Positions 9,725-20,300 of a stretch of DNA of 64,000 nt are shown here, piece by piece (within the stretch, counting starts at the first letter, position 1; every line of letters begins with the position of its first letter). A model generated the notes under the pieces. It ran no database searches and was not told the origin of the DNA. It saw only the letters and a program-made list of their open reading frames with translations. A program made the translations under genes and the position numbers. Source of the stretch: Candidatus Zemynaea palustris (GTDB lineage Bacteria; Vulcanimicrobiota; Vulcanimicrobiia; Vulcanimicrobiales; Vulcanimicrobiaceae); contig PLCB01000009.1 in NCBI GenBank assembly GCA_003134695.1, positions 1 to 64,000 of the forward strand. The letters run 5' to 3'.

Positions 9725-11389
9725 ATGCCGAAACGGTCCGGCGGCGAAATCCTCGTGGCGGCGCTGCGTACGAACGGCGTCGACGCGCTCTACTGTGTCC
9801 CCGGCGAAAGCTACATCGCCGTCCTCGACGCCCTCTACGACGCGCCGGGCGTTCGCGTCGTCACCTGCCGGCACGAAGCCGCCGCCGCAAACATGGCCGA
9901 AGCCGACGGAAAGATGACGGGCCGTCCGGGCGTCGCGTTTGTGACCCGCGGCCCCGGCGCGACGCACGCCAGCATCGGCGTGCACACCGCGATGCAGGAT
10001 TCGACGCCGATGCTGCTCTTCGTCGGCCAAGTTCCCCGGCGCTTGCGCGGGCGCGACGCCTTTCAAGAAGTCGACTACGAGAAGATGTTCGGCGGGCTCG
10101 CGAAATGGGCGTTCGAGATCGACGATGCGCGTCGCATCCCGGAGATCGTCGCGCGCGCCTTTGGCGTCGCGTGCGCCGGCCGCCCGGGGCCCGTCGTGAT
10201 CTCGCTCCCGGAAGACGTGCTGGCCGAACACGTCGACGCCGTCGATCTCGGACCCACGCGAACGGTGCACGCATATCCCAGCGAAGACGAGCTCGTCGCC
10301 TTCTGCACGATGCTCGCTGCGGCGGAGCGGCCGCTCGTCATCCTCGGCGGGAGCGTGTGGGACGCCGAAGCCTGCGCGGCGTTGCGGCGCTTCGCGACGC
10401 GCTCCGCGCTAGCGGTCGCGTGTTCGTTTCGGCGGCAGGCACTCTTCGATAATCGCGACGAGCACTACGTCGGCGACCTCGGCTATGGCGTCGATCCGGC
10501 GCTCGCGCTGCGCGTGCGCGACGCCGATTTGATCGTCGCGATCGGAGGCCGGCTGGGCGACGTTCCGACCGGGAGTTACAGCTTGATCGAAGCGCCGCGC
10601 CCGCGCCAGCGGCTCGTCCACGTGCACCCCGATCCGCTGGAACTCGGCCGCGTCTTCGAGACGGCGCTTGCGATCAACGCCGCGCCAACCGCGTTTGCGC
10701 GCGCGCTCGATCGCGTGCCGCCGATCGACGGGACGCGCTGGGCCGAGTCGACGCGTGCGGGGCGCCGCGCTTACGAGGCATACGTGCAGCCGCCGCCCAT
10801 CGAGAGCGCCCTCGACCTTGCCGCGATCGTCCGATTTCTCTCCGAGCGCTTGCCCGAGGATGCGTTCATTACGACCGGTGCCGGCAATTTCTCGATTTGG
10901 CCGCGGCGTTTCTTCCAATATAAGCAATTCGGAACGCAGCTGGCGCCGATCGCGGGAGCGATGGCCTACGGCGTCCCGGCCGCGGTCGCCGCAAAGTTAC
11001 GGTATCCCGACCGGATCGCGGTCGCGTTCGCCGGTGACGGCGACTTCATGATGAGTGGTCAGGAGTTGGCGACCGCGATGCAATACGGCGCGGCGATCGT
11101 CGTCGTCGTCATCAACAACGGGATGCTCGGGACGATTCGGATGCACCAGGAGCAACATTACCCCGGACGGACCATCGCGACCGACCTATGCAATCCGGAC
11201 TTCGTCGCGCTGGCGCGAGCCTATGGCGCGCACGCGGCGCTGGTCGAGCGGACTGCCGACTTCGCAGCCGCGTTCGAGGCGGCGCTCGCGAGCGGCCGGC
11301 CCGCGTTGCTCGAGTTGCGCGTCGACCCCGATCGGATCACGCCGTCGCAGACGCTCAGCGGCATTCGCGCGCGCGCCGGCCACGCCTGA
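9725..11389 (+). CDS. Thiamine-pyrophosphate-dependent enzyme, acetolactate-synthase-like
   Basis: 554 aa with the three-domain layout of the IlvB/benzoylformate-decarboxylase family. The N-terminal Pyr domain has the cofactor-activating Glu (CRHEAAAANMAEADGKMTG) and the C-terminal PP domain has the GDG...N Mg-TPP motif (AFAGDGDFMM, then VVVINNGMLG). Because the Glu is retained it is not a glyoxylate carboligase, where this residue is Val. ATG 9725 is preferred over 9677: GGAG precedes it and homologues begin near KRSGGEILVAALRTNGV. Length fits a complete enzyme. No small regulatory IlvH subunit is adjacent, so a catabolic or 2-oxoacid decarboxylase-type role is as likely as branched-chain biosynthesis; the substrate cannot be read from sequence. 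Confidence 0.85.
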   Translation: MPKRSGGEILVAALRTNGVDALYCVPGESYIAVLDALYDAPGVRVVTCRHEAAAANMAEADGKMTGRPGVAFVTRGPGATHASIGVHTAMQDSTPMLLFVGQVPRRLRGRDAFQEVDYEKMFGGLAKWAFEIDDARRIPEIVARAFGVACAGRPGPVVISLPEDVLAEHVDAVDLGPTRTVHAYPSEDELVAFCTMLAAAERPLVILGGSVWDAEACAALRRFATRSALAVACSFRRQALFDNRDEHYVGDLGYGVDPALALRVRDADLIVAIGGRLGDVPTGSYSLIEAPRPRQRLVHVHPDPLELGRVFETALAINAAPTAFARALDRVPPIDGTRWAESTRAGRRAYEAYVQPPPIESALDLAAIVRFLSERLPEDAFITTGAGNFSIWPRRFFQYKQFGTQLAPIAGAMAYGVPAAVAAKLRYPDRIAVAFAGDGDFMMSGQELATAMQYGAAIVVVVINNGMLGTIRMHQEQHYPGRTIATDLCNPDFVALARAYGAHAALVERTADFAAAFEAALASGRPALLELRVDPDRITPSQTLSGIRARAGHA

Positions 11390-11391
11390 GG

Positions 11392-11871
11392 CTACTCTAG
11401 CCGAACATCGAAGATGAGGTGTACGACCGGATGCGTCTGTCCATGCAGCGTGAGGTCGCCCTCGACGACCCATAGCTTTGCACCGCTCCCCTTGACGGAA
11501 CCGGCGTCTTTGCTCGCGCTCGAGCGGTACGAGATCGTCGGGTACTTTGCGACGTCGAGGACTTGCGGCCCGAGCATGTTGGCTTGCACGCTGTCCCGCC
11601 GGCTCGGCGGGTCCAGGACGCGCATCTTCGCCGCGTCTATGGTCAGTTGCACGGAATTCGTCATTTGATCGAGCGAGCCCGACGCGATCGGGACGTCGAC
11701 CTCGTGATTGTCGCCCGCAAACGCGGAGACGCCCTCCTTGAAAACGTAGACCTTTACCCATGAGTGCTTGACATCGATGGACTGGAGTCCGGTTTGGTCC
11801 GTAGCAGCCGCCCAGCCGCTTTGGCCGAAGAACACTGCCACGGCGCAGACGAGTGAAGCCACTCTGCCCAT
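11392..11871 (-). CDS. YceI-family periplasmic lipocalin-like protein
   Basis: 159 aa. N-terminal signal peptide (MGRVASLVCAVAVFFGQSGW), then the YceI fold: IDVKHSWVKVYVFKEGVSAF at the start, a middle VDVPIASGSLDQMTNSVQLT strand, an AANMLGPQVLDVAKYPTI-like segment and the closing GDLTLHGQTHPV. YceI proteins are periplasmic barrels binding long polyisoprenoid or lipid-like ligands; the specific ligand is unknown here. It converges on the TPP enzyme with 2 bp between stops and is divergent from the ABC transporter operon. Confidence 0.85.
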   Translation of the reverse strand: MGRVASLVCAVAVFFGQSGWAAATDQTGLQSIDVKHSWVKVYVFKEGVSAFAGDNHEVDVPIASGSLDQMTNSVQLTIDAAKMRVLDPPSRRDSVQANMLGPQVLDVAKYPTISYRSSASKDAGSVKGSGAKLWVVEGDLTLHGQTHPVVHLIFDVRLE

Positions 11872-11968
11872 GCGATATCTATACCCCTCGAACGTGAACG
11901 CTTTCTGAAGGTAAAGGCCTCCCGCACCTTAATGATTCGAGGGTCCGGCGAGGCTCAAGAGACGCGGC

Positions 11969-12787
11969 ATGGCCACTATAGCAGCAAATCTTCCCGATAT
12001 CGGCCTGACGAAGCCGCTGCTTTCGGTTTCCGGCGTTACCCTGCAATACAAGACGCGCGACCATGAGGTCACGGCGACCTATCGGGTCGGCTTCGAAGTC
12101 TACCCTTCGGAGCGCTACGTCGTCCTCGGGCCGTCGGGCTGCGGGAAGTCGACCTTGCTCAAAGCGGTGGGCGGCTATCTCACGCCGACCGAGGGCTCGA
12201 TTCGTCTGCACGGCGCGATCGTCAAGCAACCCGGCGCCGACCGAATGATGGTCTTTCAGGAATTCGACCAACTCTTGCCGTGGAAGACCGTCAAGCAAAA
12301 CGTGATATTTCCACTGCTTTCGAGCGGGACGCTGCGCGGGAAGGCGGCTGAAGAGCGCGCGCTCGACTATATCGAAAAGGTCAACCTTACGAAGTTTGCC
12401 GATACGTATCCGCACACGCTCTCCGGCGGCATGAAACAGCGGGTCGCGATCGCGCGGGCGATGGCGATGGAGCCGGCGATCCTTTTGATGGACGAGCCCT
12501 TCGCGGCGCTCGACGCGCTGACGCGACGCAAGATGCAGGACGAGTTACTGGAACTCTGGGACGAGACGCGTTTCACGATGATCTTCGTGACGCACTCGAT
12601 CGTCGAAGCGATTCGGGTCGGCAGCCGGATCCTGTTGCTTTCGCCCCATCCCGGTCAGGTCAAAGCGGAATGGAACAGCGTCGAGCGCGACGCTCCCGAG
12701 AGAGAAAAAGCGATCGGCGCGCTCGAAACGCGGATTCACGAGATGCTCTTCGCCGACACCGTCGAGACGGAGATTGTCAATGGCTAA
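11969..12787 (+). CDS. ABC importer ATPase, nitrate/sulfonate/taurine (SsuB/TauB) family
   Basis: 272 aa. Walker A (GPSGCGKST, ~residues 51-59), Q-loop (VFQEFDQLLPWKTV), signature LSGGMKQR and Walker B (ILLMDEPFAALDALTRRKMQ) are all intact, and the D-loop and H-loop (VTHSI) follow, so it should be catalytically competent. The LPWKTV segment after the Q-loop is characteristic of the SsuB/TauB/NrtD family. The permease start lies 8 bp inside the end of this gene, so the two are translationally coupled. Confidence 0.9.
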   Translation: MATIAANLPDIGLTKPLLSVSGVTLQYKTRDHEVTATYRVGFEVYPSERYVVLGPSGCGKSTLLKAVGGYLTPTEGSIRLHGAIVKQPGADRMMVFQEFDQLLPWKTVKQNVIFPLLSSGTLRGKAAEERALDYIEKVNLTKFADTYPHTLSGGMKQRVAIARAMAMEPAILLMDEPFAALDALTRRKMQDELLELWDETRFTMIFVTHSIVEAIRVGSRILLLSPHPGQVKAEWNSVERDAPEREKAIGALETRIHEMLFADTVETEIVNG

Positions 12788-13655
12788 GACGTTGCTGGCG
12801 ACGGTTCGCCCCGAGCGCGCCGGAACGCCGGTCGACGCCGCAAAGTTCGGCATCGTCCAGAAGCGGCTTTCGACGTGGGAAAACGTCTGGAATCAAGCGT
12901 GGCTGCGCAAGCTCCTCATCCTGATCGCACTCGCGGCGATTTGGGAAATCTACGGACGCGCGGTCAACAACCAGCTGATCGTACCGCCGTTCAGCGATAC
13001 GATCAAAGCGTTCTTCGCGAGCATCGCCGACGGAGAATTGCCGGCCAAGGTTTGGACGTCGATCAAGGTTCTCTCGTTCGGCTACGCGATGGGCGTGTTT
13101 CTCGCCGCGGTGCTCACGACGCTTGCCATCACGACCCGTTTCGGCAACGATCTCCTCGAGACGCTGACCGCGATGTTCAACCCGTTGCCGGCGATAGCGC
13201 TCTTACCGCTCGCGCTGTTGTGGTTCGGACTCAAACCGTTCAGCCTCGCCTTCGTGCTGATCCATTCGGTGCTGTGGCCGGTCGCCCTCAACACCCATAC
13301 CGGTTTTGTCGCGGTCTCGACGACGTTGCGGATGGTCGGAAAGAATTACGGCCTGCGCGGGGTCGGTTACGTCGCGAAGATTCTGATCCCGGCGGCCTTT
13401 CCGAGCATTCTCGCCGGCCTCAAGCTCGGCTGGGCCTTCGCCTGGCGAACGCTGATCGCGGCCGAACTCGTCTTCGGCGTCACGACCGGCGGCGGCGGGC
13501 TCGGTTGGTTCATCGTCGAGAACAAGAACGTCCTGAACATCCCCTACGTCTTCGCCGGCCTGTTCACGGTCATCTTGATCGGCTTGTTCGTCGAGAACGT
13601 CATTTTCAGAACCATCGAGCAGCGCACGATCCGGCGCTGGGGAATGGCTTCCTAA
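12780..13655 (+). CDS. ABC importer permease, SsuC/TauC family
   Basis: 291 aa from ATG 12780, which overlaps the ATPase stop. About six transmembrane helices; the N-terminal cytoplasmic stretch contains the ENVWNQAWLRKLLILIALAA entry into the first helix. The EAA coupling loop is present around residues 185-205 (GVGYVAKILIPAAFPSILAG), followed by GLKLGWAFAWRTLIAAEL, standard for the BPD_transp_1 domain of sulfonate/taurine/pyrimidine-type importers. Forms the membrane pore with the ATPase and the binding protein downstream. Confidence 0.9.
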   Translation: MAKTLLATVRPERAGTPVDAAKFGIVQKRLSTWENVWNQAWLRKLLILIALAAIWEIYGRAVNNQLIVPPFSDTIKAFFASIADGELPAKVWTSIKVLSFGYAMGVFLAAVLTTLAITTRFGNDLLETLTAMFNPLPAIALLPLALLWFGLKPFSLAFVLIHSVLWPVALNTHTGFVAVSTTLRMVGKNYGLRGVGYVAKILIPAAFPSILAGLKLGWAFAWRTLIAAELVFGVTTGGGGLGWFIVENKNVLNIPYVFAGLFTVILIGLFVENVIFRTIEQRTIRRWGMAS

Positions 13656-13702
13656 GTAGCCAAGGGATACCACACCACTTCCAAACCGAAGGAGACTCAG
13701 GC

Positions 13703-14719
13703 ATGCGCGCGTTCGTCCGAATGATCCTCGCCGCGGCCGTCACGCTGTCGCTTGCCGGGCCGGCCATCGTCCGCTCGGCACTTGGCGAGGTCAACGAGGT
13801 TCGGCTGACGCGGCAACCCGGGCTCGTTTACCTTCCACTCATGATAATGGAACATGAGAAGTTCATCGAGAAAGAGGCGAAGGCTCGTGGCAATCCGGAT
13901 CTCAAGGTGAGCTGGTTTGTCTTCAACAGCGGCGGCGCCGCGGTCGACGCGTTGCTCTCGGGGAACGTCGATTTCGTGACCAGCGGATGCTCGAACCTCC
14001 TTGTCGCTTGGTCGGCCTCCGGCGGAAAGGTCAAGGGGGTCGGCGGGGCGGGCGCGATCCCGATGATCCTGGTGACGCGCAACCCGAACGTGAAGTCGCT
14101 CAAAGACTTCACCTCCGCCGACAAGATCGCGGTGCCGACGGTGCGCGTCTCGATGCAGGCCGTGATGATGCAAATGGAAGCCGAAAAAGAATTCGGTCTG
14201 GATCAGATTCGCAAGATGGATCCGATTACGGTAGCGATGGGTCACCCCGATGCCTACGCCGCGCTTTCGACCGGGAAGGGCGAGATCGACAGCCATTTTT
14301 CACTCCCGCCCTACGAGCAGGAAGAGCTGAAGCTTCCGGGCGTTCACGCCGTGATCGACTCGGTTAAAATCGCCGGCGGCCCGGTCTCCAACGGCGTCGT
14401 CTTCTCGTCGGTAGCCTTCCACGACAACAACCCCGCGACGTATGCCGCGGTGTTAGCGGCTCTACGCGATGCGCAGGCGCTGATTCGGAACGACAAGCGT
14501 GCCGCCGCGCAGATCTACCTCGCCGAGACACACGAGAAGTTGACGGTTGACGAGCTCGTCACGATCATGAACGGTCCAAACTTCGTCTATTCGGTCGCGC
14601 CGCAGCGGGCGCAGAAGGTCTCCGAGACGATGTACCGCGCCGGCTCGATCAAGATGAAGGCGACGAGCTGGAGAGACTTTTTCTTCCCCGAAGTCTACAA
14701 CGACAAGGGCAGCAGCTAA
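13703..14719 (+). CDS. ABC importer periplasmic substrate-binding protein, SsuA/NMT1-like
   Basis: 338 aa. Start at ATG 13703 with AAGGAG about 8 nt upstream; the frame is open further upstream but that extension is antisense-like and lies over the permease. Signal peptide MRAFVRMILAAAVTLSLAGP. The mature protein matches the NMT1/SsuA-like periplasmic binding fold: RLTRQPGLVYLPLMIMEHEK, FVFNSGGAAVDALLSGNVDF, then KIAVPTVRVSMQAVMMQM. Ligand is not deducible; family members carry nitrate, alkanesulfonates, pyrimidine precursors or riboflavin. Its place between importer genes and a sugar-acid-type dehydratase makes an organic acid possible. Confidence 0.85.
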   Translation: MRAFVRMILAAAVTLSLAGPAIVRSALGEVNEVRLTRQPGLVYLPLMIMEHEKFIEKEAKARGNPDLKVSWFVFNSGGAAVDALLSGNVDFVTSGCSNLLVAWSASGGKVKGVGGAGAIPMILVTRNPNVKSLKDFTSADKIAVPTVRVSMQAVMMQMEAEKEFGLDQIRKMDPITVAMGHPDAYAALSTGKGEIDSHFSLPPYEQEELKLPGVHAVIDSVKIAGGPVSNGVVFSSVAFHDNNPATYAAVLAALRDAQALIRNDKRAAAQIYLAETHEKLTVDELVTIMNGPNFVYSVAPQRAQKVSETMYRAGSIKMKATSWRDFFFPEVYNDKGSS

Positions 14720-14738
14720 TCGGTACTACCGAGCATTG

Positions 14739-16465
<1,727 letters not shown>

Positions 16466-16469
<4 letters not shown>

Positions 16470-17476
16470 ACGAAGCGATCTAATTTGACGCGGCCGGTTT
16501 TCGCGAGCAGCGGGGCCCAGAGATCGCCGGCTTTGTTGATGCGCGCCGGCATGTTGTCGAGCCGAAAATCCTCGAGCGCAATCCCCCGTTCGACTTCCTT
16601 CCAAGTGACCGGTGCGGAGACCGTCGCGCGCGGCGTCGGCCGGACCGAATAGACCGAGGCCAGCGTCTGGCCCCACGCGTTCTGATTGTAGTCTACCAAG
16701 ACTCGCCCCGCCGGTCGTTTCGCGATCTTGTACTCCGCGGTGATCAGATCCGGTCGATGCGCGGCGAGCGCCTGCGCGAAGGCTTTCGCGAACCTCCAAA
16801 CCTCTTTTTGCAGCGGCCCGCGAACGATCGGGACGTAGACGTGAATTCCGTTCGAGCCGGTCGTCTTCGCGAACGACGGCATCTTAATCGCGTCGAGCCC
16901 GCGTTTGACCTCGAGCGCCGTCTCGCAGACCGCTTCGAATGCCGTCTTACCTTTGCGCGGGTCCTTGACAGGATCGAGATCGAAGTGAAGGTAATCGGGT
17001 CGGTCGACGTCGTCGCAGCGCGCGTACCACGGATTGAGATCGATGCAACCGAGGTTGATCACCCAGAGCAGCGCCGGTAGATCGTCGATCACCGGGAAAT
17101 CGATGAACTTCTCGTCGCCGTGGTCGACGCGGCACGTACGCAGCCATTCCGGCGCGCCGGCGGGCGTACGCTTCATGAAGAAGAACTCGCCAGCGGCGCC
17201 GTTTGGGTAGCGCTTCATCACCATCGCACGGTCGCGAATGTGCGGGATGAGCACCGGCGCGACGGCCGCGTAGTAGCGTAGCAGATCGCCCTTCGTGAGG
17301 CCGACCTCGGGGAAGAACAGCTTGCGTAGATTGGTCAGTCCGACGTTGCGCGTGCCGAAACGAAGCGTGACGCCGTCGCAGTCCAACGGAATCGCGACAT
17401 CCGCCGCCGCCCCGCCGCCCTTACTTCTTGTCCGTCGTCCTAGGGCCGCGGTTTTGGGGCCATTCTTTTGGGCCAT
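16466..17476 (-). CDS. LigD-type polymerase/primase domain protein (NHEJ)
   Basis: 336 aa stand-alone PolDom of the archaeo-eukaryotic primase superfamily, as in bacterial DNA ligase D. Visible family motifs are GLTNLRKLFFPE near residue 45, YYAAVAPVLIPHIRDRAMVM, the catalytic DYLHFDLDP (two Asp, ~residue 178) and the KTTGSNGIHVYVPI motif (~residue 215). It would add nucleotides at broken ends during non-homologous end joining or prime repair. No ligase, phosphoesterase or Ku gene is in the window, so the partners, if any, are elsewhere. The exact start is uncertain because a small frame overlaps the first ~55 bp. Confidence 0.9.
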
Positions 17477-17591
17477 GCCGTACGGAATTGGCGCGCGCTT
17501 GGGTGTTTTCCGCGCGCTCGGCGGCCTGTTCTCGCTGAGATTCCTCGTCGGAGGTCGGCTGCACGAGGGGGTCGTGCTTCTTTTTGGTCAT
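17421..17591 (-). CDS. Small hydrophilic protein overlapping the LigD-polymerase start
   Basis: 56 aa (MTKKKHDPLVQPTSDEESQR onward, ending TTDKK), rich in Lys, Glu, Gln and Arg with no hydrophobic segment. It begins at ATG 17591 and runs 56 bp into the 5' end of the polymerase gene in another frame. Composition is plausible for a small soluble protein, but the ribosome binding site is weak (GCGAG). It may be a leader gene coupled to the polymerase, or the overlap may mean that gene starts further in. Function unknown. Confidence 0.4.
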   Translation of the reverse strand: MTKKKHDPLVQPTSDEESQREQAAERAENTQARANSVRHGPKEWPQNRGPRTTDKK

Positions 17592-17687
17592 GCTCGCGTT
17601 CTTTCACGGATGCCGTCACCCCAAACATGCCGGGCCGAGGGGCGCCCCTTTCGGCTGAGCGTTTGCGCGTGATAATATCGAGGTGGC

Positions 17688-18020
17688 ATGCACTACTCCG
17701 AAACGTGGCTCGACACGAAGCCCTACAAGGAAGTCTACGATGGACGGGCTCACCGCAAGATGAACCCGCAGCGAACCCATGCGCTTCTGCAGGCCCGGAT
17801 TCTGGGGCGACTTGCGACATGGGCCGACGCGCGCGGCGACGGCGAAGCCGGTATCGAGTTGCGCGTCTACCTGGACGAAGAAACCTCGCTCGTGCCCGAC
17901 GTATCGTGGATCTCCGACGTACGGCTGAAGAAGCTGTCGCCCGAAGAACGCGAGCGGCCGCCTTTTGCACCGGAACTTCGCGTCGCCGATGTCTTCGCGC
18001 CCCTCGATCGTCTCAAGTAA
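17688..18020 (+). pseudogene. Truncated Uma2-family PD-(D/E)XK nuclease gene
   Basis: 110 aa, versus ~180-200 aa for Uma2 proteins. The N-terminal half is recognisable (VYDGRAHRKMNPQRTHALLQ, then the VYLDEETSLVPDVSW strand carrying the catalytic Asp). The frame then degenerates: the expected PDLVVEVLSP segment is replaced by PELRVADVFAPLDRLK and a stop, so the catalytic Glu and the rest of the nuclease core are lacking. Most likely a decayed copy. Confidence 0.6.
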
Positions 18021-18025
18021 GCGTA

Positions 18026-19282
18026 TTAGCTCTTCGCGGGGAGGTTCGAAAAGAGACGGCCGAATCGTGTGGCGAACGCCTGCGGCGTCAGACTCGTCTT
18101 TGCGCTCAGGCGCGTGAGCTGCGGCTCGCTCATATCTTCTGGTTCCAGCCGGATCATGTATTCGCGCGCGACTTGATACGATTCCGTCGCGATGTCGACG
18201 AGCCGAACGCGAATGCGCCCGGTCTGCCGGTCGGTCAGCTCTTCGAGCGTCACCGGGACGACGTGTCCGCCCGAGAGCGCGATGAGCGCGCCGCTGCCGC
18301 CCTTGAGCAGATAGCGCACCGCGCCGTAGCCCAGCGTGCGGGTGTACTCGACGTCGAACGGTACCGGCTTCGCGCAGCGTAGTTCGTACCCGATGTCCTT
18401 GGGGACGACGGTCGTGCCGAGGCCGAGCTCTTTGAGACGCTTGCGAACCGCATCGCGCAGCACCGTGCCGATCGGAATGTCGGCGAGACGAACGTTTCCG
18501 TAGGCATCACGCGGTGCGTCCGACATCATCGCGAGATCCGCCGGCGAAAGCCGCTCGACGAAACCTTCGGAGATGACCGCGACGCCGTGATCTCGGCCGT
18601 CGGCGGCACGCTTGATGACGGCGCCCGCGATGGTATCGACGATGAGATCGAGTTTGATGGTTCCGGACGGAAACTCTTCGGGGATGACCGCGAGCGTCGC
18701 GCCGGCGGCCTTGCAGATGCCGAGGGCGAGCGAGCCGGACTTGCGGCCCATCGTGATCGCGAGATACCAGCGCGACGCGGTGCGAGCGTCTTCCATGAGG
18801 TTCTCGACGATGCCGGCGCCGACCGAGCGGGCGGTTTCGAAACCGAACGTCGGTGCGTTGTCGGGAAGCGGCAAATCGTTGTCGATCGTCTTCGGGACGG
18901 TGACGATGCCCAGGCGTCCGGCGGCACGTTCGGCGATCTTCGATGCGCCGTAGGTCGTGTCGTCGCCGCCGATCGCGATCAGATAGCGCAACTTCAAGGC
19001 GATCAGCGAGTCGACACAGCGCGTCAGCGTCGCATCGTCTTTGGCGGGGTTGGTCCGCGACGTGCGCAGGATGGAACCGCCGGTGTTGTGGATGCGCGAG
19101 ACGTCGTCGAGTCCGAGGGGCGTGACGTGTGTCGTATCGCCGCGGGCGATGTGCTCGTAGCCGTCGTAGAGGCCGACGACCTCGAGCTTTGAGTTGAGCG
19201 CCTCGATCGCCGCCGAGGCGATGACGCCGTTGATACCGGGGGCGGGTCCCCCACCGACGAGGATTCCGATGCGTGTCGCCAT
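18026..19282 (-). CDS. pfp: 6-phosphofructokinase, pyrophosphate-dependent type
   Basis: 418 aa. The phosphofructokinase fold is clear: GGGPAPGINGVI at residues 10-21, GGDDT at 105-109, PKTIDND at 130-136 and the ITMGRKSGSLAL segment. The second Asp in GGDD and the Lys in PKTIDND are hallmarks of PPi-dependent enzymes; ATP-dependent enzymes have GGDG and PGTIDND. It would reversibly phosphorylate fructose 6-phosphate with PPi, so it can serve glycolysis and gluconeogenesis. It converges with the degenerate Uma2 gene and is divergent from puuE. Confidence 0.85.
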   Translation of the reverse strand: MATRIGILVGGGPAPGINGVIASAAIEALNSKLEVVGLYDGYEHIARGDTTHVTPLGLDDVSRIHNTGGSILRTSRTNPAKDDATLTRCVDSLIALKLRYLIAIGGDDTTYGASKIAERAAGRLGIVTVPKTIDNDLPLPDNAPTFGFETARSVGAGIVENLMEDARTASRWYLAITMGRKSGSLALGICKAAGATLAVIPEEFPSGTIKLDLIVDTIAGAVIKRAADGRDHGVAVISEGFVERLSPADLAMMSDAPRDAYGNVRLADIPIGTVLRDAVRKRLKELGLGTTVVPKDIGYELRCAKPVPFDVEYTRTLGYGAVRYLLKGGSGALIALSGGHVVPVTLEELTDRQTGRIRVRLVDIATESYQVAREYMIRLEPEDMSEPQLTRLSAKTSLTPQAFATRFGRLFSNLPAKS

Positions 19283-19382
19283 TTGACATGAGTCTTTGGC
19301 AGCGGGGCGCCCGTACCATCGTAGCCGAGCGAGCCTGGCCCAAGCAAGGGGACGGTGCCGACTCGGGGCTAATCAACGCGTG

Positions 19383-20300
19383 ATGTCCTATCCGCGCGAT
19401 CTCGTCGGCTACGGTGCGAATCCGCCGCAGGCCGATTGGCCCGGCGGTGCGCGTATCGCCGTGCAGATCGTGATGAACTATGAAGAGGGCTCGGAGTATT
19501 CGATTCCCGACGGCGACGAGACGTCGGAGTTGTATCTCACCGAAGTGCCCGGCGCGACGTTAGGGAAGCACAAGCGCGATCTGATCGTCGAGTCGGTCTA
19601 CGAATATGGAAGCCGCGCCGGATTCTGGCGGTTGATGCGCCTCTTCGACGAGCGCAAAATTCCGGTGACGGTCTTCGGCGCGGCACTCGCGCTCGAACGT
19701 AATCCCGAGGCCGCCCGCGCGATCGCCGCCGCCGGTCACGAGGTCTGTTCGCATGGCTGGCGCTGGATCGGCTTTCAAGACATGGATATCGAGGAAGAAC
19801 GCCGGCAGATGAAGATGGCGATCGCCTCGATCGAGAAGACGATCGGTCAGCGCCCACTGGGCTGGTATTGCCGATACGCGCCGAGCGAAAACACCCGCCG
19901 TCTGATCGTCGAGGAAGGCGGATTCTTGTACGATTCCGACGCGTACAACGACGATCTTCCGTATTGGGTGCGCGTCGACGGGAAGGCACATCTGGTGATC
20001 CCGTACACGCTCGACGTCAACGACATGAAGTTCTCGGTTCCGCCGGGTTTTACGTCGCCGAGCGGCTACTATGAGTATCTCAAGGATGCGTTCGACGTGC
20101 TGTACGCGGAAGGGAAGAAGCATCCGAAGATGATGTCGGTCGGCTTGCACACGCGTCTCGCCGGTCGACCGGGCCGCGCCGCGGCACTCGAGCGCTTCCT
20201 CGATTACGTTTGCGGATGGAAGAAAGTGTGGATCGCGCGACGCGTCGACATCGCGCGCCATTGGATCGCGCACCACCCGGCGGAGAAATACTTGCGATGA
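19383..20300 (+). CDS. puuE: Allantoinase PuuE (polysaccharide-deacetylase family)
   Basis: 305 aa from ATG 19383 (MSYPRDLVGYGANPPQADWP), the usual PuuE start. PuuE opens the ring of allantoin to allantoate and belongs to the NodB/polysaccharide-deacetylase fold rather than the metal amidohydrolases. Diagnostic segments are VMNYEEGSEYSIPDGD, EYGSRAGFWRLMRLF, AGHEVCSHGWRW and RPLGWYCRYAPSENTRRL. It overlaps the allantoate amidohydrolase start by 4 bp (ATGA), directly linking consecutive steps of the ureide pathway. Confidence 0.93.
   Translation: MSYPRDLVGYGANPPQADWPGGARIAVQIVMNYEEGSEYSIPDGDETSELYLTEVPGATLGKHKRDLIVESVYEYGSRAGFWRLMRLFDERKIPVTVFGAALALERNPEAARAIAAAGHEVCSHGWRWIGFQDMDIEEERRQMKMAIASIEKTIGQRPLGWYCRYAPSENTRRLIVEEGGFLYDSDAYNDDLPYWVRVDGKAHLVIPYTLDVNDMKFSVPPGFTSPSGYYEYLKDAFDVLYAEGKKHPKMMSVGLHTRLAGRPGRAAALERFLDYVCGWKKVWIARRVDIARHWIAHHPAEKYLR

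Noticed and set aside
9725-11389. Possible glyoxylate carboligase linking to ureide-derived glyoxylate
   Set aside because: The catalytic Glu (CRHEAAAAN) is kept, whereas glyoxylate carboligase has Val there.
12875-13702. Extension of the binding-protein frame upstream into the permease gene
   Set aside because: The extension is Arg-rich nonsense over a real permease; a Shine-Dalgarno and signal peptide mark the start at 13703.
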